DNA of 64,000 nucleotides from Brevibacillus_D fluminis_A (GTDB taxonomy: Bacteria; Bacillota; Bacilli; Brevibacillales; Brevibacillaceae): NCBI RefSeq assembly GCF_052072235.1, contig NZ_CM125436.1:1792001-1856000 (forward strand). The letters run 5' to 3'. The translations under genes were made by a program, and so were the position numbers. This document shows, in pieces, positions 8,558-17,588 of this stretch (position 1 is its first letter; each line of letters opens with the position of its first letter). The notes under the pieces are model-generated. The model was not told the origin of the DNA. It worked only from the letters and a program-made list of their open reading frames with translations, and did not search any database.

Positions 8558-9307
8558 ATGAGTACATCCGTAGCGAAAAAAGAAATGATCCGCGTGCAAA
8601 ACCTGAAAAAAAGCTTTGGCAGCAACGAGGTCCTGAAAGATATCAATCTGACGGTCAAGCAAGGGGAAGTGGTCGTGCTGATCGGCGCGAGCGGTTCCGG
8701 CAAAAGTACGCTGATCCGCTGCATCAACTTTTTGGAGATGAAAGATGCGGGCGATATCGTCATCGAGGGCAAGAGCATCGATCCGAAAAAAGACGATTTG
8801 ACAAAAGTGCGCCAAACGGTCGGGATGGTTTTCCAGCATTTCAATCTGTTCCCGCATAAAAGCGTGCTGGAAAACGTGATGGAAGCTCCGATGATCGTGA
8901 AAAAAACGAGCCGCGAGGAAGCAAAGAAGGAAGCGCTCCACCTGCTGGCGAAAGTAGGACTTGTCGACAAAGCGAACATGTATCCGTCCAGCTTGTCCGG
9001 CGGGCAAAAGCAGCGCGTGGCGATCGCCCGTTCCCTGGCGATGAAGCCCGACATCATGCTGTTTGACGAGCCGACCTCGGCGCTCGATCCCGAGCTTGTC
9101 GGCGAGGTGCTGGAGACGATGAAGCAGTTGGCCCGCGAAGGCATGACGATGATCATCGTGACGCATGAAATGGGCTTCGCCAAAGAGGTGGCCGATTGGG
9201 TAGCGTTCATGCACCAAGGCAAAATCATTGAATTGGCGCCGCCTGCCGAAATTTTCAACAACCCAAAAGAAGAAAGAACAAGGGAATTTTTGAATCGGGT
9301 CCTGTAA
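8558..9307 (+). CDS. Amino-acid ABC transporter ATP-binding protein (GlnQ type)
   Basis: This 249-residue ATPase powers the preceding permease. It contains Walker A GASGSGKST, Q-loop FQHFNLFPHKSVLENV, signature LSGGQKQRVAIARSLAM, Walker B IMLFDEPTSALDPE and the switch His in VTHEMGFA. The ATG follows TAGGAGGG. It lies 12 bases after the permease stop. The intact motif set indicates a working importer. Confidence 0.97.
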   Translation: MSTSVAKKEMIRVQNLKKSFGSNEVLKDINLTVKQGEVVVLIGASGSGKSTLIRCINFLEMKDAGDIVIEGKSIDPKKDDLTKVRQTVGMVFQHFNLFPHKSVLENVMEAPMIVKKTSREEAKKEALHLLAKVGLVDKANMYPSSLSGGQKQRVAIARSLAMKPDIMLFDEPTSALDPELVGEVLETMKQLAREGMTMIIVTHEMGFAKEVADWVAFMHQGKIIELAPPAEIFNNPKEERTREFLNRVL

Positions 9308-9358
9308 GAGCCCGATTTTCCTACATCCAAAAACCGCACAAAACAGGGAGTGACTGGC

Positions 9359-10540
9359 ATGAAAGATGTTGTGATCGTAGCAGGCGCGCGAAGCGCAGTG
9401 GGAGCATTCGGGAAAAGCTTGCGCCCCCTCTCCGCCACGGAAATGGGACGTCAGGTGTTGGAAGGACTCATGGCCAGAACGACCTTGCCGAAGGAAGCGG
9501 TCAATGAAGTTATTTTGGGCAATGGCTATGTGCATGGAGGCGGCTTGAACGCAGCGCGCATTTGCTCGCAGCAAGCCGGTTTTCCGCGCAGCGTATACGG
9601 CCATGTCGTGATCAAAGCGTGCGGATCGGGCCTGAAGGCGATCACGAGCGCTGCCTTGGCGATCGGAGCAGGTCAGGAAGACGTCGTCATCGCAGGCGGC
9701 GTGGAGAGCATGAGCAATGTGCCGTACCTGGTGAAAAACCGCTGGGGCAGCAAGTTCGGCAATTTGGAGATGGAAGATGCCCTCTTGTCTGACGGATTGA
9801 TCTGCTCGCTCGAGCGTGAGCATATGGGCAATACGGCGGAGCGATTGGCCGTCCAATACGGAATTAGCCGCGAGGAGCAAGATTTGTTCGCGCTCGCCAG
9901 CCATCAAAAAGCGGCGCAGGCGATTGCGGCAGGCAAATTCGACGATGAGATCGTGCCGCTTGAAATCAAAAGCCGCAAAGGCGTGCAAGTGTTCAAACAG
10001 GACGAATCGGTGCGGATGGAAGCGAACATCGACGATTTGGCAAAATTGCCGGCTGTTTTCCAAAAAGACGGCACGGTTACAGCGGGCAACGCTTGCCCGA
10101 TGAACGACGGCGCCGCTGCCGTATTGATGATGTCGCGCGAAAAGGCAGAAGAGTATGGCTTGAAGCCGCTTTTGACCGTGAAAGCATTCGCCAGCGCCGG
10201 CGTGGAGCCGAACATCATGGGCATCGGCCCTGTGCCAGCGACCCGCAAAGCGTTGGAGAAAGCAGGCTTGACGCTGGATGATATCGGTCTGATTGAATTG
10301 AATGAAGCGTTTGCGGCTCAGTCGCTCGCGGTGATCAAAGGGCTGGAGCTGGACCCGGCAAAAGTAAACGTCAACGGTGGCGCAATCGCCTTGGGTCATC
10401 CGGTCGGGGCTACCGGCGGCAAATTGACCGTGACGCTGATGCACGAAATGCTTCGCCGCAAAGAAAAATACGGCATGGTGACGCTGTGCATGGCCGGCGG
10501 CATGGGCTTGTCCGTCATTTACGAAAACGCCACGCTGTAG
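9359..10540 (+). CDS. Thiolase family acetyl-CoA acyltransferase
   Basis: This enzyme cleaves 3-oxoacyl-CoA with CoA to acetyl-CoA and a shortened acyl-CoA, or condenses two acetyl-CoA. It has 393 residues, the standard length. The nucleophile Cys lies in IKACGSGLKA, the catalytic His in GGAIALGHPVGATGG and the second Cys in LCMAGGMGLS. NEAFAAQSLAV is also conserved. ATG at 9359 is eight bases after AGGGAG. Together with the CoA-transferase it could activate and split acetoacetate-type acids to two acetyl-CoA, which fits a sigma-54 catabolic operon. Confidence 0.95.
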   Translation: MKDVVIVAGARSAVGAFGKSLRPLSATEMGRQVLEGLMARTTLPKEAVNEVILGNGYVHGGGLNAARICSQQAGFPRSVYGHVVIKACGSGLKAITSAALAIGAGQEDVVIAGGVESMSNVPYLVKNRWGSKFGNLEMEDALLSDGLICSLEREHMGNTAERLAVQYGISREEQDLFALASHQKAAQAIAAGKFDDEIVPLEIKSRKGVQVFKQDESVRMEANIDDLAKLPAVFQKDGTVTAGNACPMNDGAAAVLMMSREKAEEYGLKPLLTVKAFASAGVEPNIMGIGPVPATRKALEKAGLTLDDIGLIELNEAFAAQSLAVIKGLELDPAKVNVNGGAIALGHPVGATGGKLTVTLMHEMLRRKEKYGMVTLCMAGGMGLSVIYENATL

Positions 10541-10556
10541 GCAGGGGGAGATTTTC

Positions 10557-11586
10557 GTGCGAACTGCCATTATGGGCGCCGGATCGCTTGGAACGATCAT
10601 CGGCGCATTTCTTTCGCGTGCGGGAGTGCCGGTTGAGCTGATCGATGCCAACGCAGCGCATGTGGAAGCCTTGAATCGGCATGGGGCGACGGCAACAGGC
10701 TTTACGGAATGCACCGTGCCGGTGTCAGCCTATACCCCGGATCAAATGAACGGCACCTACGATCTGGTGCTGCTTTTGACCAAACAGACATACAATCAGC
10801 AGGTGCGTGCTGTCGGGCTTGCTGCCTTTCCTGCACAGCGAAAGCATAGTCTGCACGCTGCAAAACGGTGTGCCGGAAGAGCGGGTGGCCGCCATCGTTG
10901 GTCGGGAACGGGTGATCGGCGGAGCTGTCGGCTTTGGCGCAACTTGGGCGGGGCCGGGTGTATCGCAATTGACGACGCCGCTTGAAACCGTGGCCCGCTA
11001 CGCGTTTGAAATCGGCGAGCTGGACGGCAGCGATTCAAGCCGCATCCGCCACGTGCAAGAACTGCTCAGCCATGTCGGCGGCTGCCATGTGGTTTTCAAT
11101 CTGCTTTCGATCAAATGGTCCAAGCTTTTGATCAATGCGACATTCAGCGGGATGTCTGCGGCGCTTGGCTGCACGTTCGGCGATGTGCTCGAAGATGAGC
11201 GGGCGATGGCGTGTGTCGCGCAAATCGCTGACGAGACGATCAGAGTGGCGCACGCCCAAGACATCCGGCTTACATCCATGCAAGGCAAAGACCTCGAGGA
11301 GCTGGCGCTTGCCCCTGGCGAGACGTTCCATGTTAAGCTGCCGATCTATCGTCATGTTTTTGCCCCACATGCCGCGCTCAAGGCAAGCATGCTGCAAGAT
11401 TTGGAACGCGGGCTGCCGACCGAAATCGACTGGATGAACGGCCTTATTTGCCAAAAAGGCAGGGAGTTGGGCATTCCGACGCCGTTTAATGATCGGGTTG
11501 TGGCTTTGGTCAAAGCGGCGGAAGCGTCAGGTGTGCGTCCCGACACCCGGCAAAATCTTGCCACCATGCTCGGCGAGCAATGGTAA
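10557..11586 (+). pseudogene. Ketopantoate reductase (PanE/ApbA) family gene with a frameshift
   Basis: The product would be an NAD(P)-dependent 2-oxoacid reductase of the PanE/ApbA family. The first part, from GTG at 10557, has the Rossmann motif MGAGSLGTIIGAFLSRAG and LLLTKQTYNQQ. The second part, from about 10807, resumes in the +1 frame with LQNGVPEERVAAIVG and the C-terminal catalytic domain including IKWSKLLINATFSG. Removing one base near 10803-10806 gives an uninterrupted protein of about 342 residues. This is either a recent inactivating insertion or a sequence error. The operon context suggests a 2-oxoacid reductase accessory to amino-acid catabolism rather than pantothenate synthesis. 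Confidence 0.8.
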
Positions 11587-11620
11587 AATAGAGGCATCAG
11601 GGCAGACGGAGATGATACTA

Positions 11621-12331
11621 ATGAAAGAAAGATCGATGGCGATCCCGCCGGAAGCGATCGTGGAGCAAGAAGCAGCGAGCCAGCCTGTCATCGAGGAGTG
11701 CGGCGAGCCGCTCGTGTCCTTGACCGGATATGCGCCTGGCATCGAGGTTTACCCGTTCTACTATCACCTTGGTTTTCAGCAGGCAAAACCGGATTGCTTG
11801 ATCCGGGAAGGCGTGGCCCGCAAGCTGGCGGCGGCTGCGAGCAAGCTTCCTGCCGGCTATTCGCTGGTGATTTGGGACGGGTGGCGCCCCTTTGCAGTCC
11901 AGCAGGAGCTTTATGACCGGACGAAAAACCAGCTGCTTGCGCAAGGATGGCAGGAAGGCGAAGCGCTGGAAGCGGAGATTTCCCGCTTTGTGGCAAAGCC
12001 TACCACCAATGTGGACAAGCCTTCCCCGCATTTGAGCGGCGGTGCGGTCGATCTCACGCTGGCAGGGCCGGATGGCTGGCTTGAGATGGGCACGGATTTT
12101 GACGATTTCAGCGAACGCGCGCTGACTCGTTATTTTGAACAAAACGGCCCGGCTACCGATCGGGAGCGCGAAGCGATGGAAAACCGCCGCCTGCTGTATC
12201 ATTTGCTCGTCGAAGAAGGCTTTACCAACTATGATGAAGAATGGTGGCATTTCGAGTACGGGACGCTCAGCTGGGCACGCAAGAAACAGGCGACAGCCTT
12301 TTATCGCGGGATTTTGTCCACGGAAGGATAG
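11621..12331 (+). CDS. D-alanyl-D-alanine dipeptidase (VanX-like, M15D)
   Basis: This is a zinc dipeptidase that hydrolyses D-Ala-D-Ala, 236 residues. The zinc site is visible as SPHLSGGAVDLTL (His and Asp) and EWWHFEYG (catalytic Glu and third ligand His). VIWDGWRPFAVQ supplies the conserved Arg. ATG 11621 is preceded by GGAG; ATG 11612 is an alternative. No signal peptide is seen, so it is cytoplasmic. There are no vanHA or vanRS neighbours, so vancomycin resistance is not implied; peptide or cell-wall turnover is more likely. A terminator follows. Confidence 0.93.
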   Translation: MKERSMAIPPEAIVEQEAASQPVIEECGEPLVSLTGYAPGIEVYPFYYHLGFQQAKPDCLIREGVARKLAAAASKLPAGYSLVIWDGWRPFAVQQELYDRTKNQLLAQGWQEGEALEAEISRFVAKPTTNVDKPSPHLSGGAVDLTLAGPDGWLEMGTDFDDFSERALTRYFEQNGPATDREREAMENRRLLYHLLVEEGFTNYDEEWWHFEYGTLSWARKKQATAFYRGILSTEG

Positions 12332-12339
12332 CTTGTAAC

Positions 12340-12372
12340 AGGTCAGCCAGTACCTTCTGGTTGGCCTTTTTT
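12340..12372 (+). terminator. Rho-independent terminator after the dipeptidase gene
   Basis: The stem AGGTCAGCCAG / CTGGTTGGCCT is followed by a run of six T. It closes the sigma-54 gene group. Confidence 0.85.
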
Positions 12373-12403
12373 CATGGCAGCAGCCGTGGAATTTCAGCGG
12401 TTT

Positions 12404-12419
12404 TTGATAGGCTTATCAA
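12404..12419. promoter_or_regulatory. 16-bp palindrome upstream of the WYL regulator
   Basis: TTGATA-GGCT-TATCAA is a perfect inverted repeat 17 bases before the WYL gene start, a position suited to autorepression. Function inferred. Confidence 0.4.
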
Positions 12420-12436
12420 TGGAATGGGTGGGATAA

Positions 12437-13420
12437 ATGGGGCGACTTGGCAATTTGCTTAGGTTATGGATGATCATCAAGAACCATTCCGAACAAAATC
12501 CGGTAGGCATGGAGAGATTACGTCATGAGTTGGAAATCAAGCCGCGAATGATTCGGGAGTATATCCGTATTCTTCAAGACGAAGGATGGGAGATTGAGTC
12601 CAAACGCGGCAGGTATGGAGGCTATTATTTGGCTTCCCAATCAAAATACCATCGATTATTACCGATCATTGGGCTATCCCACGAAGAACAGCTGGCATTA
12701 TATTTAGCCAGGCAAATGTTGACTGGTAGCAAGGGAAGCGATATGGAAGTCATCGAGCAGTCGCTGGAAAAAATATTGGGTACGGCTCGTTTCATGAGCA
12801 ATGTGGGGTATAACGGCGATGATCGTCACATCATGTTCCATGTAGGGAATGCTGAAAGGTTAACGGAAACTGATAAATTTCACTTTTGGCAAATCTATAA
12901 ATCGATTATGGACCAGCGGAAGGTCAAGATATTTTATAACCCTGTCAGTCAGAAAAAAAGTTGGCGTGTCATTCATCCATATGCGATTTGGAAGCATCAT
13001 CAGACGACCTATATTCGGGCATTTTGTGAAAACGCCAATCGAATGCGGACGTTTAAATTGAACAGAATCTTGCAGGTGGAATGTCTCGATGAGACTTTTG
13101 ACTGGCTCCCGGCTTACAGTCATGTGGAGGATGTTTCCTACCGGATTGGCGTCTCTGACGATGAGGAATTGGAGCTTACACTACGACTTGTTGGATGGGA
13201 AGAACGCGCAATTTATGAACAGACGTTGGTTGAAGATTACCGGATTGAACCTTGTCCGAGTGGCGACGGGGTGATATTTTCAGCGAGGGTAAAAGGCAAG
13301 GAAGATATCAAACGATGGATATTAGGAATGGGACGAGAAGTTCAGGTGATTGAGCCGCTCTCGTTAAAGGTAGAGCTACAAGAAGAAATTGCGGAAATGA
13401 AAAATAATTTTTCAATCTGA
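12437..13420 (+). CDS. WYL-domain transcriptional regulator
   Basis: This 327-residue protein has an N-terminal winged helix (GMERLRHELEIKPRMIREYIRILQ with a YGGYYL wing, about 22-68) and a C-terminal WYL domain beginning near 155 (HPYAIWKHHQTTYIRAFCENANRMRTFKLNRI). WYL domains bind nucleic acids or nucleotides and often control defence genes. The gene reads more A+T-rich than its flanks, and pairs with the nuclease-like gene 69 bases downstream. A palindrome upstream suggests autoregulation. It probably regulates the neighbour, but no target is proven. Confidence 0.88.
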   Translation: MGRLGNLLRLWMIIKNHSEQNPVGMERLRHELEIKPRMIREYIRILQDEGWEIESKRGRYGGYYLASQSKYHRLLPIIGLSHEEQLALYLARQMLTGSKGSDMEVIEQSLEKILGTARFMSNVGYNGDDRHIMFHVGNAERLTETDKFHFWQIYKSIMDQRKVKIFYNPVSQKKSWRVIHPYAIWKHHQTTYIRAFCENANRMRTFKLNRILQVECLDETFDWLPAYSHVEDVSYRIGVSDDEELELTLRLVGWEERAIYEQTLVEDYRIEPCPSGDGVIFSARVKGKEDIKRWILGMGREVQVIEPLSLKVELQEEIAEMKNNFSI

Positions 13421-13489
13421 CAGATATACTGCCACAATCAAAGGTAGATTTGATAGAGACAGCAAATGAATTGGTTGAGGGGCGGTTTG

Positions 13490-14731
13490 ATGAACATGAT
13501 GATTTGCGAATATGTGAATGAAAACCATATGGTAACGGAGTTCGTCCGGTATACCTATCAGAACAAGCTGATCTTGGGAAGTGGTCACAAGCACGCTCTA
13601 TTTGTCTGGGGACATGAATTTTGGATCCCTGAAGGCGGAAAGAACGGTTATACAGGTGCCATCGATTTACTTGCTACCGACGAGTGCGGGAATGTGTGGT
13701 TGATTGAGGCGAAGCAGAGCTGCAATCCTGAACTGTCCGGCACGATTTGGGAGAACCAGATCATGGGGTACCGACGAGCGCTCAGCCGCCGAACACAGGA
13801 AGAAATTTCGCTGAAAGCGCGAAGGTTTTTACTGAACAAAGGAGGAAGCGGTTTCAGCCATCCTTACCGATCGCATGAATGCGACAGTCTTCTTGAGGCG
13901 TTTCGCAATTGGGCCGTGTATCAAGGTAAGGAGGCTGCGTTTGGAAACAAACTGTATCATCAATCCATGCAGCATATCCGGGAAGAAGCGTTTATTTGTG
14001 CAGTCATGGCGGATACCTTTCGAAAAGATGTGTGGGAAGGCAGACCCAGCGACGAAAAGCAGTACGGATATATTGTTGTGGAAGGAACAGAAGCGTCATT
14101 TCAGGCCACGGCTGTAGTCACTTCAGACAGAGTGGATTATGGGAATCATCAAGATTATGATGCGCGCGCGAAAAGCTGGACTGAGCTTGTAAATGAAAAG
14201 AGAACGGTAAAGCCTGCCCCGGAGACGATCGGATTGTATTTGACACCGCAGGTCCACTCCTTGTATAGAGAGTGCCTGGCCCGGTTGCAGGAGGTAGGCT
14301 GGAGAGGGGACTACAAATCCAACTCGAAAGCGTTTATTGTAGACTTGCCGACGAAGTACGGCGTTCCGATTCGCATTCATCTGGGATGGGTGGATTTCGA
14401 TGCAAGCTTCTCCATTGAAAATCGATTGCCAGGAGAGCTGGGATTAAAGTTTAACATTGATTTCCGCCATTTCAAAAGCAGCCCGGATCAATCGCTACAG
14501 CAGGAAGGGTACAGATTGGCGAAGCAATTAGCCGATCAAGCTCGTTATAATGGCCGTGGCAAAGGCTTGAATATCCAGATTCGCGACCTCAGTGAGGAAG
14601 AGAAAGCATCGTGGGACTGGGAAATGTATCGAAGAGTTGACCATGAGGATCGCGACTATTTAGGAAGAAAGGAAGAGATTCCTGATTTTGAAAATGCCTG
14701 GAACTTCCTCCAGCAATTAGTAAAATGGTAG
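13490..14731 (+). CDS. Unrecognised protein with an N-terminal PD-(D/E)XK nuclease-like motif
   Basis: The 413-residue product has no family I can name. Its first 80 residues contain the nuclease pattern GAID (Asp59), then VWLIEAKQ (Glu73, Lys75), with a possible upstream acidic residue Glu17 in VTEFVRY. This resembles restriction-endonuclease-fold proteins. The rest is a soluble alpha/beta region with DLPTKYGVPIRIHLGWVDFDASFSIENRLPG and no membrane segment. ATG 13490 follows GAGGGG. Being paired with a WYL regulator on an A+T-richer patch, it could be a defence or DNA-processing effector. Cytoplasmic housekeeping roles cannot be excluded. Confidence 0.6.
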   Translation: MNMMICEYVNENHMVTEFVRYTYQNKLILGSGHKHALFVWGHEFWIPEGGKNGYTGAIDLLATDECGNVWLIEAKQSCNPELSGTIWENQIMGYRRALSRRTQEEISLKARRFLLNKGGSGFSHPYRSHECDSLLEAFRNWAVYQGKEAAFGNKLYHQSMQHIREEAFICAVMADTFRKDVWEGRPSDEKQYGYIVVEGTEASFQATAVVTSDRVDYGNHQDYDARAKSWTELVNEKRTVKPAPETIGLYLTPQVHSLYRECLARLQEVGWRGDYKSNSKAFIVDLPTKYGVPIRIHLGWVDFDASFSIENRLPGELGLKFNIDFRHFKSSPDQSLQQEGYRLAKQLADQARYNGRGKGLNIQIRDLSEEEKASWDWEMYRRVDHEDRDYLGRKEEIPDFENAWNFLQQLVKW

Positions 14732-14825
14732 CGCATGATCACCAAAAGTGTGATTTTCGTCACAGCACGTCTCATTCCAACGGGATACACTAAAAGCAAA
14801 TCTCCTATGGAAGGACATGCATACG

Positions 14826-15374
14826 ATGGCAAACGGAAGTGCGCGATCAAAACAAGACCTGACGGATTGGCAACCGGCGAATGCCGACGAATACAAGCAA
14901 GTGCTCTCGATCATTTCGCCGCAGCTGCATCCGTATGTGGCGGAGCACGCGGAATTGAGCACGCTGATGGACGAGGTGCGCGAGGGATTCAATCGTGACG
15001 TGTATCGGACTGCGCTCGATGCAATCGGCGAGGAATTGGAGCATCATTTCCGCTATGAGGAAGACTTCATTTTATCGAAGCTTGCGAATCATATCCCGAC
15101 GGAAGAAGCGGGGCCGATCAAAAAGCTGAAAAGCGAGCATCAGATCATCCGCGATCGGCATGCGGACGTATCCAAACTGCTGGGAGAGAGTCCGAGTGAA
15201 GCGGTGGACAAAGAGCTGATGCAAAAGATGAACCTCTTGGCGTATTTGCTGAAAAAGCACATCGAGAAAGAAGATCACTATTTTTTCCCGCTGGTCAGCC
15301 TCATCTTGACCGAGGCGGAGAAAGATCAAATCGCTGCGGAAATTGCGGCTGCGGGCAGACACAGCGACAAATAA
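14826..15374 (+). CDS. Hemerythrin HHE domain protein
   Basis: This 182-residue soluble protein has an alpha-helical bundle with the iron-ligand pattern of HHE proteins: HAELSTLM, EELEHHFRYEEDF, LKSEHQIIRDRH and KKHIEKEDHYFFPLV. Such proteins bind a di-iron centre and act in oxygen, nitric-oxide or iron sensing and repair. ATG at 14826 lies ten bases after GGAAGGA. It is flanked by terminators and appears monocistronic. The exact role is unknown. Confidence 0.88.
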   Translation: MANGSARSKQDLTDWQPANADEYKQVLSIISPQLHPYVAEHAELSTLMDEVREGFNRDVYRTALDAIGEELEHHFRYEEDFILSKLANHIPTEEAGPIKKLKSEHQIIRDRHADVSKLLGESPSEAVDKELMQKMNLLAYLLKKHIEKEDHYFFPLVSLILTEAEKDQIAAEIAAAGRHSDK

Positions 15375-15379
15375 AACGA

Positions 15380-15420
15380 CACCCTCTGTTCCTCCAAAAT
15401 GGAGGCGGGGGGTGATTTTT
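15380..15420 (+). terminator. Terminator after the hemerythrin gene
   Basis: CACCC..CCTCC pairs with GGAGG..GGGTG, followed by ATTTTTG. This is a moderately strong Rho-independent signal. Confidence 0.7.
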
Positions 15421-15549
15421 GTTTTGACAGAGCCGGCCGAAACAGCGACAGCCTGCCTTTTTCAAAGCCAAGACAAGCAAAAGGTTTCAGCCTGAACGAA
15501 TGGGGGTAATACTTGGTAAATCGCTTTTTTGCTGTAGGAGGAGAGAAAG

Positions 15550-17526
15550 ATGGCAATGAAAAGCATACGTGCGAAATTATTGCTAATAGTCATTCCCATT
15601 TTATTGGTGTCGAATATCGGTTTGATCTGGTTCACGTATGACCGCTCGGCTGCATACCTGGAGGCGAATTTTCGCAAAGACGCAGGGTCACAGCAGGAAG
15701 TGTTGAAAAACAAGGTCAATGCGTGGCTGCAAGTTCATTTGGAGCGATTGCAGACGATGGCGGCGACGGAAGAAATCACCGGCTTCGATCAAGCCAAACA
15801 GCTGCAATATTTGAAACAGGAGCAAGGACACCATCCCGAGTATGAAATGCTGTTCGTCGCTGCAAAAGACGGGGCGGCCATCACATCGTCTGACGCTCAT
15901 ACGAATGTGGCGGAGCGCGCCTATTTTCAAGCGGTCATGAGCGGCAAACCGTATGCGATCTCTGATCTGCTCATCTCCAAGACAAGCGGCAACCAAATCG
16001 TGGTCGTCGCGGCCCCGATCGTCAAGAACGGGGCGACGGTAGGCATGGTCGGCTGCACGATTCCGGTCGATACGATGGGCGAATTGGTCGCAAAAGCCAG
16101 GCTTGGTGAAAGCGGTACCGCCTTTATGACGCAGGCAGATGGTCTGATGATCGCCAATCGCGATAAAGCAACCATCATGAAGGAAAACATTTCGCAGACG
16201 GGCGCCGCTACGTTAAAAGAAGCGCTGGCCCGCGCTGTCAAAGGTGAAACAGGGGTTACCGACAACACGTTTAACGGGGAAAAAGAACTCATTTTTTATA
16301 CGACGATTCCGTTGACCGGCTGGGCTTTGTTCATGTCCGCACCGCTTTCCGAAGCTACCCAGCAAGTAACCGAGCTGTCGCAAATCTCTTTGCTGGCGGC
16401 AGCGATCATCCTCGTCATCGCGACGGCAGGGGTATTCGCATTTACGACTCGCTTGGTGCGTCCGCTGCAAAAGATGAGCGAACTGACGGAACAAGTCGCA
16501 CAGGGCGATTTGACGATTCAGCTTACGCACCGTTCCCAGGATGAAATCGGCCGCCTCGCCAACCACTTCATGGTCATGATCGAAAACATGCGCAATGTGA
16601 TCGGCAAGATTGGCGGCGCGACCGAGCAAGTGAAGCAATCGTCCGAATCGCTCGCCATGATGAGCAAGGAAACGAAGCACGCAGCCGATCAGGTTGCGCT
16701 GACGATTGCTGAATTGGCAGCGGGGACGGCTGAAACGGCGGAATCGGTGACGGACGCGACGGAAAAAATGAACCGGGCCATCGCGACCGTCCAGGAAATC
16801 GCTACTTTTACGGATCGCGTCATGGAGGCGTCCGAGCAAAGCAAGGAATCGGCCGAGAACGGCCGCAGCCACGCCGTCGAAGCCATGGCGAAAATGGAAG
16901 AGCTGCAAAAAGTCACACAGCAAACGTCGTCCATCATTGAAAAATTGGACGGGCACTCCAGAGAGATCGGCTCGATCGTCGGCATGATTACAGCCATCGC
17001 GCGGCAAACCAACCTGCTCGCCTTGAACGCCTCCATCGAGGCGGCGCGTGCGGGCGAACAGGGCAAAGGCTTTGCCGTCGTCGCGGAAGAGGTGCGCAAG
17101 CTGGCCAATGAAACCGGCCATTCTGCCGAGCAAATCGCGGACTTGATCAGGCAGACGCAGCATGAGAGCCGTCTCGCCGTTGAATCCGCCACCCACGGGG
17201 CGAAGATGATGGCGGAGGGTGCCGCCGTGGTGAAGCAGGCTGGGACCGCGTTTGACGACATCGCTGCGAATGTGGACAATGTTGAACAGCATAACCAGCA
17301 AATCCACGCGGCAATCAAGGAGCTTTTGCAAATGAGCGGGCGCATTTTGAATGACATGGAAAACATTTCGGCCGTCACGCAGGAGGCGTCGGCAGGGGCG
17401 GAAGAAGTCAGCGCGTCCAGCCAGCAGCAGGCAGCAGGTGCCAACCAGATCGCCGCCGATGCGCAAACCTTTACGGAGCTTGCGGAAAACTTGCAAACGC
17501 TGGTGAAACAATTCAAAACAGAATAA
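15550..17526 (+). CDS. Methyl-accepting chemotaxis protein with Cache domain
   Basis: This is a 658-residue transmembrane chemoreceptor. TM1 is at about 8-28, followed by an extracellular double-Cache ligand region to about 275, TM2 (LLAAAIILVIATAGVFAFT), HAMP from about 300 and the signalling hairpin with the conserved tip IARQTNLLALNASIEAARAGEQGKGFAVVAEEVRKLA. Glutamine/glutamate-rich flanks offer methylation sites. The ATG follows TAGGAGGAG. Double-Cache receptors commonly bind amino acids or small organic acids. The eut operon lies just downstream but is separated by its own promoter. Confidence 0.96.
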   Translation: MAMKSIRAKLLLIVIPILLVSNIGLIWFTYDRSAAYLEANFRKDAGSQQEVLKNKVNAWLQVHLERLQTMAATEEITGFDQAKQLQYLKQEQGHHPEYEMLFVAAKDGAAITSSDAHTNVAERAYFQAVMSGKPYAISDLLISKTSGNQIVVVAAPIVKNGATVGMVGCTIPVDTMGELVAKARLGESGTAFMTQADGLMIANRDKATIMKENISQTGAATLKEALARAVKGETGVTDNTFNGEKELIFYTTIPLTGWALFMSAPLSEATQQVTELSQISLLAAAIILVIATAGVFAFTTRLVRPLQKMSELTEQVAQGDLTIQLTHRSQDEIGRLANHFMVMIENMRNVIGKIGGATEQVKQSSESLAMMSKETKHAADQVALTIAELAAGTAETAESVTDATEKMNRAIATVQEIATFTDRVMEASEQSKESAENGRSHAVEAMAKMEELQKVTQQTSSIIEKLDGHSREIGSIVGMITAIARQTNLLALNASIEAARAGEQGKGFAVVAEEVRKLANETGHSAEQIADLIRQTQHESRLAVESATHGAKMMAEGAAVVKQAGTAFDDIAANVDNVEQHNQQIHAAIKELLQMSGRILNDMENISAVTQEASAGAEEVSASSQQQAAGANQIAADAQTFTELAENLQTLVKQFKTE

Positions 17527-17538
17527 TGAAGAAAACAA

Positions 17539-17567
17539 TTGCAATTCTGACAATTAACTTTTATAGT
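17539..17567 (+). promoter_or_regulatory. Sigma-A promoter upstream of the eut shell operon
   Basis: TTGCAA, 17 bases, TATAGT. It begins 13 bases after the chemoreceptor stop codon and precedes a terminator hairpin, so transcripts starting here must pass that hairpin to reach eutL. Confidence 0.6.
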
Positions 17568-17588
17568 AAAAGATAAGTAAATACAAAC

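Noticed and set aside
7802..10714. A 970-codon open frame on the minus strand
   Set aside because: It lies opposite the ABC transporter, thiolase and reductase genes. Its composition (His/Arg/Phe-rich, low complexity) is that of a mirror frame, and it has no ribosome site or recognisable domain.
11621..12331. Vancomycin-resistance determinant
   Set aside because: The enzyme is VanX-like but no vanH, vanA, vanR or vanS gene is near, so it is treated as an ordinary D,D-dipeptidase.
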